Positions 18,897 through 27,954 of a DNA stretch of 36,731 bases are shown here, piece by piece. The translations under genes were made by a program, and so were the position numbers. The stretch spans positions 1-36,731 of the forward strand of contig PNMC01000010.1 of the NCBI GenBank assembly GCA_013823365.1, read 5' to 3'. The stretch is from Parvibaculum sp. GTDB lineage: Bacteria > Pseudomonadota > Alphaproteobacteria > Parvibaculales > Parvibaculaceae. A model generated the notes under the pieces. It searched no databases. It saw only the letters and a list, made by a program, of their open reading frames with translations, and was not told where the DNA came from. Position 1 is the stretch's first letter. Each line of letters begins with the position of its first letter.

Positions 18897-21176
18897 TTGA
18901 AGCCCATGTTCTCGGCGAAGCGTTTGCGGGTTGCGGTTCTTTCCCTCGCGGCGCTCGCCGTCATGCCCGCGGCCGGCTGGGCTTCCGCCGTGCCCCTTGC
19001 CCGGCCCGACGCCGGTAAACCGGCAAGCGCCCCCGCAAGCGCCGCAGCGCCCGCCCGCCCGGCGGCCAGCGCCGCGGGTACATTTTCGGGTATCGGCGCG
19101 GCCGAAATGACGGCGCTCCGTGCCGCCTATGCCGAGTCGGACCGGGGCAACTGGCCGACCGCCACGAGGCACCTGTCGCAGGTCTCGGACCCTGTCGCCA
19201 TCAAGCTCGTTACCTGGTCCCGCCTCATCTCGGACAACAGCACCGCAACCTTTGCCGAAATCGTCGCCTTCACGGACGCCAATCCGGACTGGCCGCGCCG
19301 GGCGACGCTCGATCTGCGTGCCGAACGGGCCCTGCTCGGCTACCCCATGTCGAACGAGGATGTGGTCGAGTGGTTTTCAGCGACCGCCCCCGCCTCCGGC
19401 GAAGGCCGCATCCGCTATGGCAAGGCGCTCCTCGACATGGGACGGACCCAGGAAGGCGCCGAGTGGATTCGCCGCGCCTGGGTGGAAAACGATTTCTCCG
19501 CCGCACGCCAGAAGGAAATCCTCGCCGCCTTCGGCCAGCACATAAATACCGAGGCGCAGCAGAATCGCCTCGCCCGCCTTCTCTGGGAACGCCGCACGAC
19601 GGATGCGCGCTCCACCGCTGCCCTTCTCGGGCAAGAGGCCCGCGCGCTCGCAGATGCCCGCATCGAGCTGATCGCCGGATCGAGCCGTGCCCAGACCGCG
19701 CTCTCGCAGGTGCCTCCGGCGCTCCGCGCCGATCCCGGCCTTCTCTATGAACAGGTCCGCTATGAACGTCAGCGGGGCAACGATCACAATGCCCTGCCGC
19801 TGCTGCTGACGGCACCGACCGAACCGCACAAGCTCGTCCGTCCCGAAACATGGTGGATCGAGCGCCGCATCCTGGCGCGCAAGGCGCTGACGGAAGGCCT
19901 CTATATGCAGGCCTACCAGATCTCGGCGGGCCATGGCCTGAGCGAGGGGGTGGACTTCGCCGATGCCGAATTCATGGCGGGCTGGATCGCGCTGCAATTC
20001 CTGAACAAGGCGGACATTGCCTACGGGCATTTCCGCAAGCTTGAAGCGGGCGTCTCGACACCGATCAGCAAGTCGCGCGCGGAATACTGGTCTGCCCGCG
20101 CTGCAGCCGCCGCCGGCAAGCAGCAGGAAGCCGACCGCTACTTCAAGGCGGCTGCCGCCTATCCGACGACATTTTACGGCCAGCTTGCCACGGCAGCGCT
20201 TGCAAGCCGCGGCGGCGATGCGAAGCTTGCCCTGCCGCCCGCGCCCGCGCGCGATGCCGACATGCTCAAGCAGTTTTCCGGCCGCGAACTCGTGCGCGCC
20301 GCGCGCATCCTGAAGGACGCGGACCGCGAGCGGGAACTCTGGTCCGTCATGCTGCATCTGTCGACGACGCTGGAAACCAAGGCGGAACTCAGCGCGCTGT
20401 CCGACCTTGCCGTCAGCTTCGGCGACCGCAAGCTGTCGCTGCGCGTCGCGAAGAATGCGCTCGCCCGCAACATCATCGTCACCGACCATGCCTATCCGAC
20501 CGATGCCATGCCCTCATGGACGCACCGCGGACCGCCCGTCGAAAAGGCACTCGTTTACGGCCTGTCGCGCCAGGAAAGCGAATTCGATGCCAATGCACTG
20601 AGCCCCGCCGGTGCACGCGGCATCATGCAGCTCATGCCGGGCACGGCCCGTATCGTGGCAAAGCAGGTCGGCCTTCCCTACAACCAGAGCCGCCTCAGCG
20701 ATCCCGTCTATAACGCCACGCTCGGCGCCGCCCATCTCGGCGACCTCGTCGAGAACGAGTTCGGCGGCTCCTACATCATGAGTATCGCCGCCTACAATGC
20801 CGGCTCCTCGCGCGTGCGCCAATGGGTCGGCCGGTACGGCGACCCGCGTTCGACCGCCGTCGATCCGATCGACTGGATCGAGAGCATTCCGTTCTCCGAA
20901 ACGCGCAACTATGTCCAGCGCGTGATCGAGAACATGGAAGTCTATCGCGGGCGCCTCAGCGGCTCGCCGCAGCCTGTCCGCATCGATCAGGACCTGCGCC
21001 GCCACACCGGCCCGGTTCCGATCACGACGCCCGCCCCCACGCCGCGGCCAAGCAATGTTCCGCTCGCACCGCCAACCGCAACACCGGCCGCCGCCGTTCC
21101 GGCTTCCCCGTCGCCGACGCCCATTGCCTCCCCCGGCAGCGCCATGTCGCCCGTCGTCGAGGCGGAAGACCGCTGA
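18897..21176 (+). CDS. slt: Soluble lytic murein transglycosylase (Slt-like)
   Basis: Signal peptide, alpha-superhelical domain, GEWL domain 'YGLSRQESEFDANALSPAGARGIMQLMPGTA', 'AYNAGSSRVRQWV'; Pro/Ala-rich C-terminal tail. Confidence 0.93.
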   Translation: MKPMFSAKRLRVAVLSLAALAVMPAAGWASAVPLARPDAGKPASAPASAAAPARPAASAAGTFSGIGAAEMTALRAAYAESDRGNWPTATRHLSQVSDPVAIKLVTWSRLISDNSTATFAEIVAFTDANPDWPRRATLDLRAERALLGYPMSNEDVVEWFSATAPASGEGRIRYGKALLDMGRTQEGAEWIRRAWVENDFSAARQKEILAAFGQHINTEAQQNRLARLLWERRTTDARSTAALLGQEARALADARIELIAGSSRAQTALSQVPPALRADPGLLYEQVRYERQRGNDHNALPLLLTAPTEPHKLVRPETWWIERRILARKALTEGLYMQAYQISAGHGLSEGVDFADAEFMAGWIALQFLNKADIAYGHFRKLEAGVSTPISKSRAEYWSARAAAAAGKQQEADRYFKAAAAYPTTFYGQLATAALASRGGDAKLALPPAPARDADMLKQFSGRELVRAARILKDADRERELWSVMLHLSTTLETKAELSALSDLAVSFGDRKLSLRVAKNALARNIIVTDHAYPTDAMPSWTHRGPPVEKALVYGLSRQESEFDANALSPAGARGIMQLMPGTARIVAKQVGLPYNQSRLSDPVYNATLGAAHLGDLVENEFGGSYIMSIAAYNAGSSRVRQWVGRYGDPRSTAVDPIDWIESIPFSETRNYVQRVIENMEVYRGRLSGSPQPVRIDQDLRRHTGPVPITTPAPTPRPSNVPLAPPTATPAAAVPASPSPTPIASPGSAMSPVVEAEDR

Positions 21177-21250
21177 CACAATCTTGCCGCTTGCCGTCCG
21201 CCCCCGCGCCTGCACATGATCGCCTTCCTCGAATGCCGGGAGACCAGAGC

Positions 21251-22123
21251 ATGGCAGCTGCCTATCGCGACCTTTTCTACACGAGCCAGGACGGGCTGAA
21301 GCTTTATGCGCGCGATTATGGCGACCGCACCGCGCCGGGCGTTCCGGTCATCTGCCTGCCGGGTCTTACACGCAACTCGAAGGACTTCGCCGCGCTCGCC
21401 GAGCATCTCGCGCCGAAGCACCGCGTTCTCTGCGCGGATTTCCGGGGCCGCGGCCGCTCGGCTTACTGCGACAACTGGGCGGATTACACGCCCGCCCATG
21501 AGATGATGGACACGCTCGACCTCATGGGCGCGGCAGGCGTCGGACAAGCGGTCTTCATCGGCACCTCGCGCGGCGGCATCGTCACCATGGCGCTCGCCGC
21601 CTTCCGCCCCAACGTCATCAAGGCCGCCGTGCTGAACGATATCGGCCCCGAACTCGAACAAAGGGGCATCGAGCGGATCGCGGGCTATGTCGGTGTGATG
21701 GAGGTGCCCGCGACCTGGGACGAAGCGGCGGTGAAACTCCGCGTGATGAACGAGCGCGAGTTCCCCTCCCTCACGGCGGAAGAATGGCGCGCCTTCAGCC
21801 GCCGCACCTTTGCCGAGGAACATGGCGCGCCGAAACTCGACTACGACCCCAGGATCGGCACCGCCATGCGCAAGGGCATGGAAGCCACAAACGGCGCGGT
21901 CCCGACCATGTGGCCGCAATTCGCCGCGCTGGCGCAGAAGCCCGTCCTCGTGATCCGCGGCGAGAATTCGGACCTTCTGGGCGCTGAGACCGTTTCCCGC
22001 ATGGAGGCGGCAGGCCCCGATATTTCGTCGGCCACCATAAAGGATCGCGGGCACGCTCCATTCCTCGACGAACCGGAGGCGATCGAGGCGGTCGACGCCT
22101 TCCTCGCCCGCGTGGCGCGCTGA
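21251..22123 (+). CDS. Alpha/beta hydrolase
   Basis: 'VICLPGLTRNSKDFAALAEHLA', nucleophile elbow 'GTSRGG', 'VIRGENSDLL', 'DRGHAPFLDEPEA'. Confidence 0.9.
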   Translation: MAAAYRDLFYTSQDGLKLYARDYGDRTAPGVPVICLPGLTRNSKDFAALAEHLAPKHRVLCADFRGRGRSAYCDNWADYTPAHEMMDTLDLMGAAGVGQAVFIGTSRGGIVTMALAAFRPNVIKAAVLNDIGPELEQRGIERIAGYVGVMEVPATWDEAAVKLRVMNEREFPSLTAEEWRAFSRRTFAEEHGAPKLDYDPRIGTAMRKGMEATNGAVPTMWPQFAALAQKPVLVIRGENSDLLGAETVSRMEAAGPDISSATIKDRGHAPFLDEPEAIEAVDAFLARVAR

Positions 22124-22126
22124 CCC

Positions 22127-23788
22127 TTATTCGTTCCTCGCCACCGCTTCGGCGATGGATGGCTTGGCGGCATCGGGCTTTGCCGGCGCGACGATTGCTT
22201 CGGCCGCCTCGATCCGCATCGCCGCACGCACCGCATGATGCGCAATCCGGCGGATGAGATCGGCTTCCCGCACGGCCCCGTCCAGCAAGTGCAGCCGGGT
22301 GAAGCCGCCCCGCGAAGCCGCCTTCAGCACCTCGTCCTTTATGCGCTGATATTCCGCCTCGAAGGCCTGCCCCCGCGCGGACAAGGCGTCCCCGCCGGTC
22401 AGCGTCTGCGTATCGAGAAGCTCCGCCAGGGAATTGCGATAGGCCCGCAACTCCGCCGCGAGATCGTCCGGCAATTGATGGATCTCGGCCGCATGGTCCA
22501 TCAACTCCTCAAGCTCATGCACAATGCCGTTATAGTGCTGCAGCGCCCGCAGCGCATGGGCGAGCGCTTCGGGCAGCCTGTCCGGCAGCCGCGCGCCGGA
22601 CATTGCGGCGGCATAGTCTCCGATCGCCTCCGACAGATGCGCGAGCGGCAGCACCCGCCGCTTCACCTGCGCGGCTTTGAGGAGCGGTGCCTTGAGATAT
22701 TCCGCCACCATGCCGCTCGCGATGCCGCCGAAGCGCCTGAGTTCGAGCAGCAGGCTCGCCGCCGCCAGCGAAGGCATGTCCTGCAGCGTCTTGTCGAGAT
22801 GTTGCGGCCGCGCCTCGCTTTCCTCCTGCGAGACGAAGCGCGTCTTCAGCCACTCCACCATGCGGTCGGCCCAGAACCAGACGGAGAGCAGGCCGAGCAG
22901 ATTGAAGCTCGTGTGGAAGATCGCGAGGATCATCGCCGGTTCGGGCAGACCCCAGCCTCTCCCGCCCAGCCATGAGATTCCCCAGAAGAAGACCGGCAGC
23001 AAGACACAGGCAATCGCAGCCGAGGAAAGATTGAAGATGAAATGCGCGGCGGCAACGCGCTTCGCATTCGACGTCGCATCGAGCACGGCAAGTATGCCGG
23101 TCACCGTGGTACCGATATTCGCGCCGATGACCATGGCCGCGCCGGTCGGAAGGTCGATCAGCCCGCCGGAGACCGCCGAGAGCGCAATGGCGATCGAGGC
23201 GCTCGATGACTGCGCCATAGCCGTTATCAGCAGTCCCGCAAAGACGAACAGGACGTAGTGCAGGAAGCCGCCGCCGCTGAGCGTATCGAGCTGCAGCACC
23301 CCGGCAACGCCTTCGAATGAGTCTTTCAGAACCGAAACGCCGAGAAAGAATATCCCGAACCCGGCAATGGCCTCGCCGATAGCACCCCGTGCGCCGCTCG
23401 GCGCCGTGAGCCGCAGGATCATGCCGACACCGATGGCCGGCAGCGCGAGTACCTTGATATCGACATTGAACCCGACGGCCGACACGATCCAGCCCGTCAT
23501 GGTCGTTCCGACCGCGCTGCCGAAGATCACCCAGACCGCATGACCGAGTGTCAACACGCCCGCATTGACGAAACCGATCGCCGCCACCGTGACGGCGCTC
23601 GACGACTGCACCAGAGCCGTGAGCGAAAAGCCCGCTGCGAGCCCCTTCGCCCGCGTATTCGTCCAGCGCTCCAGAATCTGCTTGAGCGACGGGCCGGCAG
23701 CGACCTTCAGCCCGTCCGTCATCAGCCACATGCCGACAAGGAAGAGCCCCAGCCCGCCGAGCAATCCCGTAAAACTGTCGAAGCCCAT
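22127..23788 (-). CDS. Na/Pi cotransporter family protein with C-terminal PhoU-like domain
   Basis: 'LLGGLGLFLVGMWLMTDGLKVAAG', repeated 'LVQSSSAVTVAAIGFVNAG' and 'AMAQSSSASIAIALSA', helical C-terminal domain. Confidence 0.93.
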   Translation of the reverse strand: MGFDSFTGLLGGLGLFLVGMWLMTDGLKVAAGPSLKQILERWTNTRAKGLAAGFSLTALVQSSSAVTVAAIGFVNAGVLTLGHAVWVIFGSAVGTTMTGWIVSAVGFNVDIKVLALPAIGVGMILRLTAPSGARGAIGEAIAGFGIFFLGVSVLKDSFEGVAGVLQLDTLSGGGFLHYVLFVFAGLLITAMAQSSSASIAIALSAVSGGLIDLPTGAAMVIGANIGTTVTGILAVLDATSNAKRVAAAHFIFNLSSAAIACVLLPVFFWGISWLGGRGWGLPEPAMILAIFHTSFNLLGLLSVWFWADRMVEWLKTRFVSQEESEARPQHLDKTLQDMPSLAAASLLLELRRFGGIASGMVAEYLKAPLLKAAQVKRRVLPLAHLSEAIGDYAAAMSGARLPDRLPEALAHALRALQHYNGIVHELEELMDHAAEIHQLPDDLAAELRAYRNSLAELLDTQTLTGGDALSARGQAFEAEYQRIKDEVLKAASRGGFTRLHLLDGAVREADLIRRIAHHAVRAAMRIEAAEAIVAPAKPDAAKPSIAEAVARNE

Positions 23789-23815
23789 TCAAATCCTCCG
23801 TGGCCGAGTATCGCT

Positions 23816-24520
23816 TTATCGGCGCCTCAGCCGCAACATGCGCGTGGCGCCGCGCTGGAACTCGAACGGCACCTCGACAAGCTCCGCCTCATGCCCCTCC
23901 GCCCGAAGCGCCTTCATTGCGCCGGGCAGATGGCTGGACGGCAACCCGTCCAGATTGAGCAAGGGGAAGACACGCACCTCCTCCGCCACACGCAGCAGCT
24001 CCTTCAGCGATGCCACATGGAAGCGAAAGTCGAGCCGGTCTCCATAGAGAAACAGGAGATGGGAGACCAGCGCGAGGCTGAACGCGCCATCCGGGAAAGG
24101 CAGCACCGGCAGCGCTGCCTCGACATAGCGTCCGTCGCGTTTGCCCGTCTCATAATCCGCGGCGAAGAGCGCCAGCGCCTCCCGCCTGAGCCGAAGCACA
24201 TTCTCTTCCGAACCGTAATGGGCCCAGTTGAAGCGATAGGCCGCCCGGCGCAGGCCCGCCCGCATCGCTCCCACCGTCTCCTCGAAACGATGCGTAATAT
24301 CTTCCGCCGGAAGCCCATAGAGCGGATCGGCCGCGACGACCGGAAGGTGAAGCGCATGGGCCTCGGCGGCGAAGGACGAAGGACCCGCGCCGATATCGAG
24401 CACAGGCCCGAGTTCCCTCGGATCGCCTATACCGAAAAAGGCGGCATACTCGCTGAACCTCCGCCCCCAGGGCACGATGCCCGGAAGATCGAAGGCAGGC
24501 TTGTCTCTGGTATCGGGCAT
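23816..24520 (-). CDS. Class I SAM-dependent methyltransferase of unknown substrate
   Basis: 'LGPVLDIGAGPSSFAAEAHAL', 'FPDGAFSLALVSHLLFLYGDRL'; SD AGGGAGAG upstream of ATG 24520. Confidence 0.85.
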   Translation of the reverse strand: MPDTRDKPAFDLPGIVPWGRRFSEYAAFFGIGDPRELGPVLDIGAGPSSFAAEAHALHLPVVAADPLYGLPAEDITHRFEETVGAMRAGLRRAAYRFNWAHYGSEENVLRLRREALALFAADYETGKRDGRYVEAALPVLPFPDGAFSLALVSHLLFLYGDRLDFRFHVASLKELLRVAEEVRVFPLLNLDGLPSSHLPGAMKALRAEGHEAELVEVPFEFQRGATRMLRLRRR

Positions 24521-24583
24521 CGCGGCTCTCCCTTGGGTACGACCGCCACCACCCGGAGAAGCCTTTGACGCATGCGCGAAAAC

Positions 24584-24616
24584 GAAAAGGCCGCCTCCAG
24601 ACGGGGCGGCCTTTTT
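24584..24616 (-). terminator. Intrinsic terminator (attenuator hairpin) of the leader unit
   Basis: Minus strand AAAAAGGCCGCC-CCGTCTGGA-GGCGGCCTTTTCGTTTTCG. Confidence 0.8.
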
Positions 24617-24653
24617 CCGGTTTCGATCGTCAGACGACGGAACGGGCCACCCT

Positions 24654-24698
24654 TCAGGTGGTCCACCAGTTCCGCATTGCGAAAGCCATCGCATTCAT
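24654..24698 (-). CDS. Putative 14-aa tandem-Trp leader peptide MNAMAFAMRNWWTT
   Basis: ATG..TGA ORF with upstream GAGAGG SD; TGG TGG codons at 24663-24668; intrinsic terminator downstream. Confidence 0.7.
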   Translation of the reverse strand: MNAMAFAMRNWWTT

Positions 24699-24734
24699 CG
24701 TCAGATCCTCTCGCCGGATCGTTCCGGCGGAGGA

Positions 24735-24763
24735 AATCTAGTCCCGGCGCCTCACTTTGCCAA
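24735..24763 (-). promoter_or_regulatory. Putative sigma70-like promoter TTGGCA-17 nt-TAGATT driving the leader unit, overlapping the end of the SDMT gene
   Basis: Minus-strand hexamers at 24763-24758 and 24740-24735 with exact 17-nt spacing. Confidence 0.6.
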
Positions 24764-25591
24764 GCGGTAATGCATGACGCCCCAGGCGAGCCAGCCCTTG
24801 TCGGCCCCATCCACCCAGCGCTCGAGCCCCTTCAGCATGTTGTCGAGATATTCGGTACTGGCACCCTTCGTCAGCCGCTCGTAATTCGCCTCGAGCTCCT
24901 GCCCGACCCGCCAATAATGGCGTCGGAGCTGATGCGTCATCTCGATCACATCGATTTTCTCGAGGCCGCGCGCCGCAAGCTCCCGGTCGTAGAAGCTGAA
25001 GCTCCCGAGCGTTTCGAGATGGATGCGGTCGAGGATCGGCTGCAACACGCCGTCCGGGCAGTCATCGGCCTGCATCGGATCGGTGAAGATGAACTCGCCG
25101 CCGGGCCTCAGGACACGCGCCACCTCATCGAGAACGCGAGGCCGGTTGCCGCTGTGAAGGATCGCATCCTGCGACCAGACCACATCGATGGAGCGGTCTT
25201 CGACCGGAATATTCTCGAAGTCGCCATGCAGCACTTCGATACGGCCATCGAGCCCGGCCTTTCCGTTCAACTCGCGATTGAGCCTGTTCTGCGTCTCGCT
25301 GATATTGACGCAGATGACCTTGCAGCCCCGTGTCTTCGCAAGATGCCGCGCCGCGCCGCCATAGCCGGCACCGATATCGAGCACGACGGAATCCCGCGTC
25401 AGGCCCTTGAGCATGGAGGCGAGCGTTTCGTCGTTCCGGTGGCTTGCCGGCACGATCGGCTCGTCATCGCTCGCATACATGCCGATGTGAATATCCTCTC
25501 CACCCCATATGGTGAAATAGAAGGAATCCGCATCCGGACTGTCGTAATAGGCTTCGGCCTGGGCGACCGCGGCGGATCTGGCCTTATTCAT
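24752..25591 (-). CDS. Sarcosine/dimethylglycine N-methyltransferase (glycine betaine synthesis)
   Basis: 'AEAYYDSPDADSFYFTIWGGEDIHIGMYASDDEPI', 'VLDIGAGYGGAARHLAKTRGCKVICVNISETQN'; overlaps the GSMT gene by 8 nt. Confidence 0.92.
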   Translation of the reverse strand: MNKARSAAVAQAEAYYDSPDADSFYFTIWGGEDIHIGMYASDDEPIVPASHRNDETLASMLKGLTRDSVVLDIGAGYGGAARHLAKTRGCKVICVNISETQNRLNRELNGKAGLDGRIEVLHGDFENIPVEDRSIDVVWSQDAILHSGNRPRVLDEVARVLRPGGEFIFTDPMQADDCPDGVLQPILDRIHLETLGSFSFYDRELAARGLEKIDVIEMTHQLRRHYWRVGQELEANYERLTKGASTEYLDNMLKGLERWVDGADKGWLAWGVMHYRLAK

Positions 25592-26390
25592 GATAGGTCT
25601 TCTCCGCGACGTGAATGAAGAAGTCGGTTTCCTCGTCCTTGTAGACAGGCTCGAAATCGCCATAGGTCGTGACGCTCTGGAAGCCGATCTCGTGCATCAG
25701 CCTGCGCGTATAGGTCTTGCGCAGGGGGAACATGTTGAGGTGATAGACGGCGCCGTCCGCGAAGGTGTAGCGGAAGCGCGCAAGGCTGTCGTCGACATGC
25801 TCGGGCTCCGCGCTCACGCGGTCGCCGCAATAGTAGTACTTTTTCTTCGACTTGAATCCGAGATCGAGAATGGCGTCGTAGTTGCGCTGGTCGAGAATGA
25901 GAATGCCGTCATGCTTGAGCGCGGCATAGAACTCGGCCAGGGCGCGACGGCGGTCTCGTTCCTCGAAAAGATGCGTGAAGGAGTTGCCGAGGCAGATGAT
26001 CGCATCGAACTTTCCGTGCACGTCCTTGTTGAGCCATCGCCAGTCCGCATGAACCGTTTGCATGACGAAACCATGATCGCGCCCGTTGCTAAAGGCCTTG
26101 GCGAGCATTTCGGCGCTGCCGTCGACGCTCGTCACATCGAAGCCGGCCTTGAGAAGCTGCACCGAGTTGAAGCCGGTGCCGGTCGCCACATCGAGAATCT
26201 TGTGCTTGCCCCTGCTTCTCAGAATATCGATGAAGAATTGCCCCTCACTCTCCGCCCGGCTGTCCCAGTCGATGAGATCGTCCCACTTCTCGACGAAGGG
26301 CTCGACATATTCATGTTGATAATTATCCGTCTCACGCATCGCCAGCGGATCGGCGCCGAACTCTTGTTCGTTTTTCCTGACAAGTTTCAT
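25584..26390 (-). CDS. Glycine/sarcosine N-methyltransferase (glycine betaine synthesis)
   Basis: 'YQHEYVEPFVEKWDDLIDWDSRAESEGQFFIDILR', 'ILDVATGTGFNSVQLLKAGFDVTSVDGSAEML', 'VHADWRWL'; adjacent SDMT. Confidence 0.93.
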   Translation of the reverse strand: MKLVRKNEQEFGADPLAMRETDNYQHEYVEPFVEKWDDLIDWDSRAESEGQFFIDILRSRGKHKILDVATGTGFNSVQLLKAGFDVTSVDGSAEMLAKAFSNGRDHGFVMQTVHADWRWLNKDVHGKFDAIICLGNSFTHLFEERDRRRALAEFYAALKHDGILILDQRNYDAILDLGFKSKKKYYYCGDRVSAEPEHVDDSLARFRYTFADGAVYHLNMFPLRKTYTRRLMHEIGFQSVTTYGDFEPVYKDEETDFFIHVAEKTYHE

Positions 26391-26753
26391 GGTGGCGTTC
26401 CTCGCGAATGACGGCGCATGCAGGCGCGCGATGCGCCGCCGATAAAGTCAAACGGCTCCGGCAAAACGCCGCCGGAAGCCTATGAATCCGATTTCTGAAG
26501 CCCGCGAGAGTTGAGCCGCGCAGTTTGCACGAAGCGGGCCGCACCCCATGACGCCGTGGAAACGGCAAGGCAGCGAGGCTGCGGGATGCGGCTGAAGGAC
26601 AAACCCGCGTCGACGACACGGATTATGGATACGCCCACTCAGCATCGGCACGCTAACAAAGCGCTTCCCGAGCCGCAACCGTGTGAGGCAAAAAAATGCA
26701 ACGCCGTCGTGGAAACAAGCCGATATTTCAACAAGATGTGTGAAACGGCGTAT

Positions 26754-27866
26754 TTATTGCGTCTCGCTCAGCAATCCGCCATCCGCTTCGCGATTCTCCG
26801 TGAGCGACACGCTGCGCACCAATGGCAGAGATTCCGGATGATGATCGCGAATCCAGGCAACGAGCTTCTCGCGCACTTCGCAGCGCAAATCCCAGGCCTC
26901 CGGCGACGTGCGCGCGCTCACCAGCGCCCTGATCTCGATCGTTCGTGCCGTTGCCTCCGTCACCTGGATGACGGCCACTTTACCGTCCCACAACGGAATA
27001 TCCTTCACCAGCTCCGCGAGATAAGCGCGCAATTGATCGACCGGCAGCGAATAATCGGCATGAAGAAAAACCGTGCCGATGATCGACGCGCTCTCCCGCG
27101 TCCAGTTCGTGAACGGATTCTGGATGAAATAGGAAAGCGGCACGATGAGCCGCCGCCAGTCCCAAATCCTGATCACGACATAGGTTGCACCGATTTCCTC
27201 GATCCAGCCCCACTCCCCTTCGATGACCACCGCATCGTCGATGCGGATCGGCTGTGTCACGGCGATCTGGATACCCGCAATCAGGTTTTCGAGAACCGGC
27301 CGCGCGGCAAAGCCGAGCACGAGCCCCGCTGCGCCCGCCGATGCGAAAATGCTGACGCCATACTGGCGCACGGATTCGAACGTCATCAACCCGGCGCCTA
27401 TAGCAAGAAGCACGATCATCGTATCGATGGCACGGCGCAGAATCCGGACCTGCGTCACCTGCTTGCGGGCGGCAAGATTGTCCGCCACATCGATGCGAAA
27501 GCGCCGCAGATAGGTGTCGCTGACGACATGCACGGCGGTCAGCGCCAGCCATGCAAGAATGGCGATCAGCCCGACGCCGAGAATGGAGCTGAGCCGCGCC
27601 CGCGCCTCTTCTTCCAGGGGAGCCGCCTGCACGATGAGCGCGCAGGCGATGAAGATGGCGATGGCGCCGGTAAGTTTCCTTGTCCGCCTCAGAACGGTCT
27701 GAATATAGACCGCGCGATGCGAGAAAGCCGCCGTCAGGAGCCGCAGAACGACACTGTGCACGAGCAACGCCGCCACCACGGCGAACGCCAGCAGGATCAG
27801 CGTCGCCGCCCAGGACGGCATCCAGCCGAAAATAAAAAAGAGAGGCGGAAATTGTTGATCGTTCAC
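26754..27866 (-). CDS. Mechanosensitive ion channel, MscS family
   Basis: 'ASAGAAGLVLGFAARPVLENLIAGIQIAVTQPIRIDDAVVIEGEWGWIEEIGATYVVIRIWDWRRLIVPLSYF'. Confidence 0.92.
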   Translation of the reverse strand: MNDQQFPPLFFIFGWMPSWAATLILLAFAVVAALLVHSVVLRLLTAAFSHRAVYIQTVLRRTRKLTGAIAIFIACALIVQAAPLEEEARARLSSILGVGLIAILAWLALTAVHVVSDTYLRRFRIDVADNLAARKQVTQVRILRRAIDTMIVLLAIGAGLMTFESVRQYGVSIFASAGAAGLVLGFAARPVLENLIAGIQIAVTQPIRIDDAVVIEGEWGWIEEIGATYVVIRIWDWRRLIVPLSYFIQNPFTNWTRESASIIGTVFLHADYSLPVDQLRAYLAELVKDIPLWDGKVAVIQVTEATARTIEIRALVSARTSPEAWDLRCEVREKLVAWIRDHHPESLPLVRSVSLTENREADGGLLSETQ

Positions 27867-27954
27867 ACACCCGTTCCGCGACTGGTTCCTCAGACCCAGT
27901 CACGATAGGTCGCTTATTCGCCCCGGCAAGTGCGCGAGGGCCTTCAATCGGTTG

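Noticed and set aside
24427-24810. 127-aa minus-strand ORF covering the leader region
   Set aside because: No family signal; a promoter, a short SD-led leader ORF and an intrinsic terminator explain the region better.
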